16,336 nucleotides of DNA from JALZAA01 sp036005605 (lineage in GTDB: Bacteria > Actinomycetota > Acidimicrobiia > IMCC26256 > JACDBD01): NCBI GenBank assembly GCA_036005605.1, contig DASYQJ010000300.1, positions 1 through 16,336 of the forward strand, written 5' to 3'. A program made the position numbers and the translations under genes. The stretch's first letter is position 1. Each line of letters opens with the position of its first letter. Positions 1-6,335 of the stretch are shown in pieces. The notes under the pieces are model-generated. The model worked only from the letters and a program-made list of their open reading frames with translations, ran no database searches and had not been told where the DNA came from.

Positions 1-968
1 AGACGCTCGTCGAGCACGGCTTCCGGCTCCCGTCCGCGCTCGACAACCGGCCTCTCCGGTTCAACGAGTTCATCGAGCACGTGAATCAGGTGGTCTTCAT
101 GTCGGCCACGCCGGGCGAGTACGAGCTCGAGAAGTCGAAGCAGGTCGTCGAGCAGATCGTGCGGCCCACCGGGCTCGTCGACCCCGAGGTGATCGTGAAG
201 CCGACCAAGGGGCAGATCGACGACCTGGTCGCCGAGATCAACGCTCGCGCCGAGGCCGAGCAGCGCGTGCTCGTCACGACGCTCACGAAGAAGATGTCCG
301 AGGACCTGACCGACTACCTGATCGAGCTCGGCATTCGGGTCCGGTACCTGCACAGCGAGATCGACACGCTCGAGCGGGTCGAGATCCTGCGCGCGCTGCG
401 CCTTGGTGACTTCGACGTGCTCGTCGGCATCAACCTGCTGCGGGAGGGCCTCGACCTTCCCGAGGTGTCGCTGGTGGCGATCCTCGATGCCGACAAGGAG
501 GGCTTCCTGCGCTCCGACACCTCGCTGATCCAGACGATGGGCCGAGCGGCCCGCAACGTCGACGGTCAGGTGGTCATGTACGCCGACCAGGTGACGGACT
601 CGATGCGCCGCGCCATCTCCGAGACGAACCGCCGGCGGAAGGTGCAGCTCGAGTTCAACGCCGAGCACGGGATCGACCCGCAGACGATCCGCAAGAAGGT
701 CGTCGACATCCTCGAGATGGTGCGCGCCCGTGAAGGAGAGGACGACGACGTGCGCGTCGGTCGAGGCCGGGGGCGCGGACGAGGGCGGGGGGCCAAGCGG
801 TCGGCGGTGTTCGACCTCGAGGGCGTCGCACCGGACGACGTCGGCAAGCTCATCCAGACCCTCCAGGACGAGATGCACGACGCCGCCAAGGACCTCCGCT
901 TCGAGGAGGCGGCTCGCCTCCGCGACGAGATCGGCGAGCTCAAGCGGGAGCTGCGCGAGGTGAGCTGA
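1..968 (+). CDS. uvrB: UvrABC system protein B, C-terminal part (5' end outside window)
   Basis: UvrB is the damage-verifying helicase-like subunit of nucleotide excision repair. It is loaded by UvrA and then recruits UvrC. The reading frame is open from base 3 and enters the window mid-gene (TLVEHGFRLPSALDNRPL, typical UvrB). The second helicase domain follows: VVFMSATPGEYE, GINLLREGLDLPEV near bases 426-467 (motif V) and QTMGRAARN near 531-557 (motif VI arginine finger). The C-terminal UVR domain, FEEAARLRDEI, lies near 846-960 and is the contact surface for UvrA and UvrC. An unusual arginine-glycine repeat at 759-791 lies in the linker between helicase and UVR domain. The stop is TGA at 966-968. 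The promoter is outside the window, so LexA control of uvrB cannot be judged here. Confidence 0.97.
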   Translation, partial: TLVEHGFRLPSALDNRPLRFNEFIEHVNQVVFMSATPGEYELEKSKQVVEQIVRPTGLVDPEVIVKPTKGQIDDLVAEINARAEAEQRVLVTTLTKKMSEDLTDYLIELGIRVRYLHSEIDTLERVEILRALRLGDFDVLVGINLLREGLDLPEVSLVAILDADKEGFLRSDTSLIQTMGRAARNVDGQVVMYADQVTDSMRRAISETNRRRKVQLEFNAEHGIDPQTIRKKVVDILEMVRAREGEDDDVRVGRGRGRGRGRGAKRSAVFDLEGVAPDDVGKLIQTLQDEMHDAAKDLRFEEAARLRDEIGELKRELREVS

Positions 969-1025
969 GGCACCGGGGCGGGTAGACCCTGCGCCGACGC
1001 TGATCCGCCGATCGAGGAGGGCGCA

Positions 1026-1376
1026 GTGCTCCCGGACCTGAGGAAGTTCCTGCTGCGGGGGAACGTCATCGATCTCGCGGTGGCGGTGATCATCGGGATC
1101 GCCTTCGGCCTGGTCGTGGCGTCGCTCGTGAACGACGTGATCATGCCCGTGATCGGCGCCGTGTTCGGCAAGCCGAACTTCAACGATCTCACCTTCAAGA
1201 TCGGCGACGGAGTCGTGGCCTACGGGAAGTTCATCACCGCCGTTCTCAACTTCGTGATCATCGCGACGGTGCTGTTCTTCATCGTGCGGGCGGCCGATCG
1301 GCTCTTCACGCGGGAGAAGAAGCCCACCGAGGTCGAGGTCCTGACCGAGATCCGTGACGAGCTTCGGCGCCGGTAG
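1026..1376 (+). CDS. mscL: Large-conductance mechanosensitive channel MscL
   Basis: MscL is a homopentameric inner-membrane channel that opens under membrane tension and releases solutes on hypo-osmotic shock. The 116-residue protein starts with the family signature: amphipathic N-terminal helix, then LRGNVIDLAVAVIIGIAFG (TM1, about residues 14-42). An extracellular loop follows (about 43-66), then TM2 (about 67-90, FITAVLNFVIIATVLFFIV) and a charged cytoplasmic helix (TEVEVLTEIRDELRRR). It is somewhat shorter than the E. coli protein (136 aa), but no element is missing. The GTG start at 1026 is set by a strong GAGGAGG at 1014-1020, 5 nt upstream. It lies 57 nt after uvrB with no clear terminator or convincing promoter between, so read-through from uvrB is possible. 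Confidence 0.95.
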   Translation: MLPDLRKFLLRGNVIDLAVAVIIGIAFGLVVASLVNDVIMPVIGAVFGKPNFNDLTFKIGDGVVAYGKFITAVLNFVIIATVLFFIVRAADRLFTREKKPTEVEVLTEIRDELRRR

Positions 1377-1384
1377 GACGGCCC

Positions 1385-1398
1385 CGAACATCCGTTCG
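1385..1398. promoter_or_regulatory. LexA (SOS) box upstream of uvrA
   Basis: The 14-mer CGAACATCCGTTCG is a perfect 5+5 bp inverted repeat with a 4-nt spacer. It closely matches the Gram-positive/actinobacterial LexA operator CGAAC-N4-GTTCG. It lies between mscL and uvrA, covering roughly -44 to -31 relative to the inferred uvrA start point. A repressor bound there would block polymerase at the -35 region. uvrA is a known SOS gene in many bacteria, which fits. Binding by LexA itself is inferred. Confidence 0.8.
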
Positions 1399-1416
1399 CT
1401 CGGACGACTGCCCCGG

Positions 1417-1422
1417 TAAACT
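1417..1422 (+). promoter_or_regulatory. uvrA -10 box (TAAACT), leaderless promoter
   Basis: TAAACT fits the TANNNT consensus. Exactly 6 nt separate it from the uvrA GTG at 1429, so transcription should begin at or next to the start codon. No Shine-Dalgarno sequence precedes the GTG, which agrees with a leaderless mRNA. The -35 region is occupied by the LexA box. Confidence 0.65.
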
Positions 1423-1428
1423 GACGCC

Positions 1429-4326
1429 GTGGCAGATGCAATCACGATCCGGGGGGCTCGCGAGCACAACCTCAGGGACGTCGATCTCGAGCTGCCCCGA
1501 GACCGCCTGATCGTCTTCACCGGCTTGTCCGGCTCCGGGAAGTCGTCTTTGGCGTTCGACACGATCTACGCCGAGGGGCAGCGCCGGTACGTCGAGTCGC
1601 TGTCGGCGTACGCCCGGCAGTTCCTCGGGCAGATGGACAAGCCGGACGTCGACTTCATCGAGGGTCTCTCACCGGCGATCTCGATCGACCAGAAGTCGGC
1701 GTCGAGGAACCCGCGGTCGACGGTCGGCACGATCACCGAGATCTACGACTACCTGCGCCTTCTCTACGCCCGGATCGGCGTGCCGCACTGCCCGAACTGC
1801 GGGCAGGTCATCACCAGGCAGACGCCGCAGCAGATCGTCGACCGCGTGCTCCAGCTCCCCGAGGGCACGCGGTTCCAGGTGCTGGCGCCGGTCGTGCGGG
1901 GCAGGAAGGGAGAGTACGAGGGGCTGCTCACCGAGCTCGCCGGTCAGGGCTTCACGCGGGCGCGGATCGACGGCGAGGTGCACGAGCTGTCGAGCATGCG
2001 CGGCTCGGGAGGGAACGCACAGAGTCGGGAGCGGCTCGCCCGGTACGAGCAGCACACGATCGAGGTCGTCGTCGACCGGCTCGTTCGCCGTACGGGCATC
2101 GAGCGCCGGCTCACCGACTCGCTCGAGACCGCCCTGCGCCTCGCCGAGGGCGTCGCCGAGGTCGAGATCGTCCCGCGGCAGGGCGAGGAGGAGCACGACG
2201 AGGACCGGGAGGTGCTCACCTTCTCGGAGCATCTGGCTTGCGCGAACTGCGGCTTGTCGTTCGAGGAGCTCGCGCCTCGCAACTTCTCGTTCAACTCGCC
2301 GTATGGCGCCTGCGAGCGTTGCGACGGGCTCGGCACCCGCTTCGAGGTCGACCCGGAACTGGTCGTCTCGGACGACGATCTCTCGATCTCCGACGGGGCG
2401 ATCGCACCTTGGGCCGGGTTCCGAAGTCAGTACTTCGATCGGGTGCTCGGCGCCGTCGCGAAGGAGTATGGGTTCTCGGTCGACAGTCCGTGGCGCAAGC
2501 TCCGCAAGCGGGACAAGCAAGCCGTGTTGCACGGTTCGGGCAAGCGCGCGATCAACGTTCGGTACCGCAACCGGTACGGCCGGCAGCGTTCGTACACGAC
2601 CGAGTTCGAAGGCGTGGTGCCGTGGCTCGAACGCCGTCACTCGGAGGCCGAGAGCGACCGCGTGCGCGAGCAGATCGAGGGCTACATGCGCGAGGTGCCC
2701 TGCCCGGCCTGTCACGGAGCGCGGCTGCGGCCGGCCTCGCTGGCGGTCACGGTCGGCGGCCAGAACATCTACGAGCTCGGGGAGCTGTCGATCGCCAAGG
2801 CGGCGGAGTTCCTCGGCGGGCTCGAGCTGTCCGAGCGGGACCTCATGATCGCCGAAGCGGTCTTGAAGGAGGTCAACGAGCGGCTGCGCTTCCTGCTCGA
2901 CGTCGGGCTCAACTACCTGTCGCTGAACCGGTCGTCGGCGACGCTCGCCGGGGGAGAGGCGCAGCGCATCCGGCTGGCGTCGCAGATCGGCAGCGGGCTG
3001 GTGGGCGTCCTCTACGTCCTCGATGAGCCGTCGATCGGGTTGCACCAGCGCGACAACCACCGGCTCCTCGACACCCTCTTGCGCCTTCGAGACCTGGGGA
3101 ACACCGTGATCGTCGTCGAGCACGACGAGGAGACCATGCGCTCGGCCGACATGGTCGTCGACATCGGCCCCGGCGCCGGGGAGCACGGCGGCGAGATCGT
3201 CGCCCGCGGAACGCTCGAGGACGTCATCGCCGAACCCCGGTCGATCACCGGTCAGTACCTCGAGGGGGAGCGGTCCATCCCGGTGCCGGAGATCCGGCGG
3301 CAGCCCGGGGAGGCATGGCTCACGGTGCGCCAAGCGCGTGAGCACAACCTGCAGAACATCGACGTTGAGTTCCCGCTCGGCTGCTTCGTCACGATCACGG
3401 GTGTGAGCGGTAGCGGCAAGTCGACGCTCGTGAACGACATCCTCTATCACGCGCTCATGCAAAAGGTGTACCGGTCGCGGACGGTGCCCGGCCGCCACAA
3501 GACGATCGAGGGTACGGAGCTCGTCGACAAAGTCATCAACATCGACCAGTCGCCGATCGGCCGGACCCCCCGCTCGAACCCGGCCACGTACACCGGCGTC
3601 TTCGACAAGATCCGCTCGCTGTTCGCGTCCAGCCTCGAGGCGAAGGTGCGCGGCTACCAGCCCGGGCGGTTCTCGTTCAACGTGAAAGGCGGGCGGTGCG
3701 AAGCGTGCTCGGGCGACGGCACGATCAAGATCGAGATGCACTTCCTGCCCGACGTCTACGTGCCGTGCGAGGTGTGCAAGGGCGCCCGGTACAACCGCGA
3801 CACGCTCGACGTCACGTTCAAGAACAAGAACATCGCCGAGGTGCTCGATCTCTCGATCGAGGAGGCGCTCGAGTTCTTCAAGAACCAGCCCACGATCGCC
3901 CGGCAGCTCCAGACGCTCTTCGACGTCGGTCTCGGTTACGTCCGGCTCGGTCAACCCGCGCCCACGCTGTCCGGCGGTGAGGCGCAGCGGGTGAAGCTGG
4001 CGTCGGAGTTGGGGAAGCGGGCGACGGGGCGGACCGTCTACATGCTCGACGAGCCGACGACCGGTCTGCACTTCGACGACGTGAAGCGACTGCTCGGTGT
4101 GCTGGCGCGGTTGGTCGAAGGGGGCAACACGGTCATCGTGATCGAGCACAACCTCGACGTCGTGAAATCCGCCGACTGGGTCATCGACCTCGGACCCGAG
4201 GGCGGCGACGCCGGCGGACTCGTCGTGGCCGAGGGCCCACCCGAGCACGTGGCCAAGACCGAGGGCAGCTACACCGGCAAGTTCCTCGCCCCGATCCTCG
4301 GGCTCGCCGAGCACGCCGTCGCGTGA
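1429..4326 (+). CDS. uvrA: UvrABC system protein A (excision repair ATPase)
   Basis: UvrA is the dimeric ABC-type ATPase that finds bulky DNA lesions and loads UvrB. The 965 residues are the usual full length. The first Walker A, GLSGSGKS, is at residues 32-39 and the second, GVSGSGKS, begins near 658. The zinc modules include CANC...CERC (encoded near 2239-2330), CPAC (near 2701) and CEAC...CEVC (near 3697-3780). ABC signatures are LAGGEAQ in the first half and LSGGEAQ near residue 847, with Walker B motifs YVLDEPSIGLHQ and YMLDEPTTGLHF. The first signature has LAGG instead of LSGG. The GTG start at 1429 is favoured because MADAITIRGAREHNL is the normal N-terminus and a -10 box lies directly upstream. 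A LexA box at 1385-1398 predicts SOS induction. The 3' end overlaps the methyltransferase start by 4 nt. Confidence 0.98.
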   Translation: MADAITIRGAREHNLRDVDLELPRDRLIVFTGLSGSGKSSLAFDTIYAEGQRRYVESLSAYARQFLGQMDKPDVDFIEGLSPAISIDQKSASRNPRSTVGTITEIYDYLRLLYARIGVPHCPNCGQVITRQTPQQIVDRVLQLPEGTRFQVLAPVVRGRKGEYEGLLTELAGQGFTRARIDGEVHELSSMRGSGGNAQSRERLARYEQHTIEVVVDRLVRRTGIERRLTDSLETALRLAEGVAEVEIVPRQGEEEHDEDREVLTFSEHLACANCGLSFEELAPRNFSFNSPYGACERCDGLGTRFEVDPELVVSDDDLSISDGAIAPWAGFRSQYFDRVLGAVAKEYGFSVDSPWRKLRKRDKQAVLHGSGKRAINVRYRNRYGRQRSYTTEFEGVVPWLERRHSEAESDRVREQIEGYMREVPCPACHGARLRPASLAVTVGGQNIYELGELSIAKAAEFLGGLELSERDLMIAEAVLKEVNERLRFLLDVGLNYLSLNRSSATLAGGEAQRIRLASQIGSGLVGVLYVLDEPSIGLHQRDNHRLLDTLLRLRDLGNTVIVVEHDEETMRSADMVVDIGPGAGEHGGEIVARGTLEDVIAEPRSITGQYLEGERSIPVPEIRRQPGEAWLTVRQAREHNLQNIDVEFPLGCFVTITGVSGSGKSTLVNDILYHALMQKVYRSRTVPGRHKTIEGTELVDKVINIDQSPIGRTPRSNPATYTGVFDKIRSLFASSLEAKVRGYQPGRFSFNVKGGRCEACSGDGTIKIEMHFLPDVYVPCEVCKGARYNRDTLDVTFKNKNIAEVLDLSIEEALEFFKNQPTIARQLQTLFDVGLGYVRLGQPAPTLSGGEAQRVKLASELGKRATGRTVYMLDEPTTGLHFDDVKRLLGVLARLVEGGNTVIVIEHNLDVVKSADWVIDLGPEGGDAGGLVVAEGPPEHVAKTEGSYTGKFLAPILGLAEHAVA

Positions 4327-5042
4327 GCGAGGGCGATCCCTGGGAGCGGCACGCCGGGTGGTGGCAGGACAAGTTCACCGACGGTGTCGATCCCGAGTAC
4401 GAGGAACAGCTCCTTCCGCTGGTGGACGAGCACCTGGCCGGTGCGAACCGAGTCCTCGACGTCGGGTGCGGTGAAGGCCAGGTTGCACGGCGGATCGCTC
4501 AGCTGGGTGCCGAGGTCGTCGGCATCGATCCGACCGCGGGCCAGGTCGCAGTCGCCCGAGAGCGGGCCGGCGGCCCCCGGTTCGTGCGCGCCGGGGCCGA
4601 GGCCGTTCCGTTGCGCGACGCGTCGTTCGACGCCGCGGTCTCGTGCCTCGTGTTCGAGCATCTCGACCCGTTCGAGCCGGCGATCGCCGAGACGGCGCGG
4701 GTACTCGCGCCGGGCGGCCGCTTCGTCCTGTTCCTGAACCACCCGCTGCTCCAGGCGCCCGGCAGCGGGTGGGTGATCGACCACATCCTCGACGAGGAGT
4801 ACTGGCGCGTCGGCCCGTACCTGCCGGACGACGTGGCGATGGAGGAGGTGGCGCCGGGTGTCGACCTGCCGTTCATGCACCGACCGCTCCACCGCTACGT
4901 CAACGAGCTCGCGGCGCACGGCTTGCTGATCGAGCACGTGGATGAGCCGCCGCCGGCCGCCGGCCTCCTCGACCGCGTCCCTGAGTACAAGGACGCGGCG
5001 ACGATTCCCCGATTGCTCCTGCTGGTGACCCGAAAGCGCTAG
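4323..5042 (+). CDS. Class I SAM-dependent methyltransferase, substrate unknown
   Basis: A 239-residue soluble protein with the Methyltransf_11/UbiE-like fold. Motif I VLDVGCGEG is at residues 44-52, the ribose-binding acidic residue is D69 in GIDPT, motif II/III is near DASFDAAVSCLVFEHLD, and ARVLAPGGRFVLFLNHP is motif IV/V. The substrate cannot be read from the sequence. The C-terminal half (HPLLQAPGSGW, DEEYWRVGPYLP) resembles the small-molecule methyltransferases often annotated only at family level. The GTG start overlaps the uvrA stop (GTGA, 4323-4326), so translation is probably coupled and the gene co-transcribed with uvrA, possibly under SOS control. Its TAG stop (5040-5042) shares bases with the nadA stop on the opposite strand. 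A role in DNA damage response is possible but not shown. Confidence 0.9.
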   Translation: MSEGDPWERHAGWWQDKFTDGVDPEYEEQLLPLVDEHLAGANRVLDVGCGEGQVARRIAQLGAEVVGIDPTAGQVAVARERAGGPRFVRAGAEAVPLRDASFDAAVSCLVFEHLDPFEPAIAETARVLAPGGRFVLFLNHPLLQAPGSGWVIDHILDEEYWRVGPYLPDDVAMEEVAPGVDLPFMHRPLHRYVNELAAHGLLIEHVDEPPPAAGLLDRVPEYKDAATIPRLLLLVTRKR

Positions 5043-6163
5043 TCGACCTTCGCCGGCGCGGTAGGAGCGCCCGGAAGGTCGAGCATGCGCTGGAGCGCGA
5101 CGCGTGCCCACTCCGCCGTGTGGTCGTCGACCACGATCTGGTTGACGAGCTCGCCGCGCGCAAGCGCTTCGAGGCACCACGCGAGATGCGGCCCGTCGAC
5201 CCGGAACATCGTCGAGCAGGGGCAAATGAGCGGGTCGAGTGAGACGACGGTCTTGTCGGGATGCTCGGCGGCCATGCGTTGCACCATGTGGATCTCGGTG
5301 CCGACGGCGAGCACCGATCCCGACGGCGCCGCCTCGACCCATTCGAGGATGCGCTCGGTCGATCCGACGCGGTCGGCCACCTCGACGACCTCGTGCGCGC
5401 ACTCGGGGTGCACGATCACTTCGCCGTGAGGATGCTCGGCCCGGAACGCTTCGACGTGCTCCGTCCGGAACCGCTGATGCACGGAGCAGTGGCCCTTCCA
5501 GAGCAGGAAGGTCGCGTCCTTGACGTCGCGTTCCTCCAGCCCGCCGAGGTCGTGTCGCGGATCCCACACGCGCATGTCGGGCTCGTCGAAGCCCATCTGG
5601 TAGCCGGTGTTCCGGCCGAGGTGCTGGTCGGGGAAGAAAAGGACCTTCTCGCCGCGTGCGAGCGCCCAATCCAGGATGGCTTGTGCGTTCGAGCTCGTGC
5701 ACACGGCGCCTCCGTGCTCGCCGACGAACGCCTTCAGCGCGGCGGACGAGTTCATGTACGTGATCGGAACGATCCGGTCGACATCGGTGACGCCCGCGAG
5801 CGACTCCCAGCACTCCTCGACCTGGTCGAGATCCGCCATGTCGGCCATCGAACAGCCCGCGTTCAGATCAGGGAGGACGACGCGTTGGTGCTCGCCGGTG
5901 AGGATGTCGGCCGACTCGGCCATGAAGTGCACGCCGCAGAAGACGATGTCGGTGGCGTTGTCGTTGTCGGCCGCGAAACGTGCCAGCTTGAACGAGTCGC
6001 CGCGAGCGTCCGCCCACTTGATGACTTCGGGGCGCTGGTAGTGATGTCCGAGGATCAGGAGCTTCGAACCGAGCGCCGTCTTGGCGGCGGCGATCCACTC
6101 ATCGATCTCCTCGGGCGGCGCGAGGGTGTACCGGTCCGGCAGGAGGGCCTGGAGTCGCAACAT
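5039..6163 (-). CDS. nadA: Quinolinate synthase (long-form NadA)
   Basis: NadA condenses iminoaspartate and dihydroxyacetone phosphate to quinolinate in de novo NAD synthesis, using a [4Fe-4S] cluster. The 374-residue protein shows ILGHHYQRPEV (38-48), GDSFKLA (55-61), FCGVHFMAESADIL (75-88), LPDLNAGCSMADM (98-109), YMNSSA (136-141), LFFPDQHLGRN (175-185) and HPECAHEV (252-259). C104, C226 and C316 sit where long-form (Bacillus-type) enzymes carry their three cluster ligands. The reading frame is open far upstream, but ATG at 6163-6161 is chosen: it gives the normal N-terminus and is preceded by AAAGGGA 8 nt away. That ribosome binding site lies inside a hairpin of the structured leader described separately. 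No nadB or nadC is adjacent, so nadA stands alone here. It is convergent with the methyltransferase, the two stop codons overlapping in CTAG at 5039-5042. Confidence 0.97.
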   Translation of the reverse strand: MLRLQALLPDRYTLAPPEEIDEWIAAAKTALGSKLLILGHHYQRPEVIKWADARGDSFKLARFAADNDNATDIVFCGVHFMAESADILTGEHQRVVLPDLNAGCSMADMADLDQVEECWESLAGVTDVDRIVPITYMNSSAALKAFVGEHGGAVCTSSNAQAILDWALARGEKVLFFPDQHLGRNTGYQMGFDEPDMRVWDPRHDLGGLEERDVKDATFLLWKGHCSVHQRFRTEHVEAFRAEHPHGEVIVHPECAHEVVEVADRVGSTERILEWVEAAPSGSVLAVGTEIHMVQRMAAEHPDKTVVSLDPLICPCSTMFRVDGPHLAWCLEALARGELVNQIVVDDHTAEWARVALQRMLDLPGAPTAPAKVD

Positions 6164-6244
6164 GGGTGTGATCCCTTTCGGGAAGCCCCGGTTGTGGCCG
6201 GCGGGGACAGCCTGGTCGCCCACCGCGGGGTTGTCGGCCCCGGG
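6164..6244 (-). promoter_or_regulatory. Structured nadA leader; candidate NAD+-I (nadA-motif)-like riboswitch
   Basis: Read on the - strand, domain 1 has stem P1 GGCCG (6239-6235) pairing with CGGCC (6200-6196). Inside it is ACAACCCC, then P2 GCGG (6226-6223) pairing with CCGC (6204-6201) around a G-rich inner loop. Domain 2 repeats the pattern: ACAACC (6195-6190), GGG (6189-6187) pairing with CCC (6166-6164), and a GAAA-capped hairpin UCCC (6183-6180)/GGGA (6175-6172). The nadA Shine-Dalgarno AAAGGGA lies in this hairpin, directly before the start codon. The 3' CCGGG (6191-6187) can alternatively pair with CCCGG (6244-6240) as an extension of P1, a mutually exclusive fold that would link domain 1 to the ribosome binding site. 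ACAACCCCG, the P2 stem, the GAAA hairpin, the tandem layout and the position before nadA all match what I recall of the NAD+-I class, described from Acidobacteriota. No covariance model was run. Confidence 0.45.
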
Positions 6245-6283
6245 ACTGATATGTGGCCGGAATGCCAGGCCGGCCTGCCGCCT

Positions 6284-6289
6284 AGTGTA
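6284..6289 (-). promoter_or_regulatory. nadA promoter, extended -10 (TGT-TACACT)
   Basis: On the - strand, TGTTACACT (6292-6284) contains an extended TGn element followed by TACACT (TANNNT type). ATGAGA (6312-6307) is a 4/6 match to TTGACA at 17-bp spacing. Transcription would start near 6277, giving a leader of about 115 nt. That is long for this genome, where several neighbours appear leaderless, and long enough to hold the structured RNA. Confidence 0.55.
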
Positions 6290-6321
6290 ACAACGCCTCA
6301 TCCCCCTCTCATCCTCGATCC

Positions 6322-6327
6322 GATAGT
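6322..6327 (+). promoter_or_regulatory. Possible -10 box (GATAGT) of the GT87 gene
   Basis: GATAGT matches TATAAT at 4 of 6 bases and ends 8 nt before GTG 6336, with no Shine-Dalgarno between. This suggests a leaderless start. It is only about 10 bp from the -35 region of the divergent nadA promoter, so the two promoters could interfere. Confidence 0.3.
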
Positions 6328-6335
6328 TGGCAACG

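Noticed and set aside
980..989. GGGT-AG-ACCC palindrome between uvrB and mscL
   Set aside because: The two-base loop cannot form a stable hairpin and there is no U-tract; TAGACC also fails the TANNNT -10 pattern.
1669..4314. Very long open frame of 881 codons on the - strand opposite uvrA
   Set aside because: It is a shadow of high-GC codon bias: the + strand encodes an intact, motif-complete UvrA, and the reverse translation has no recognisable domain.
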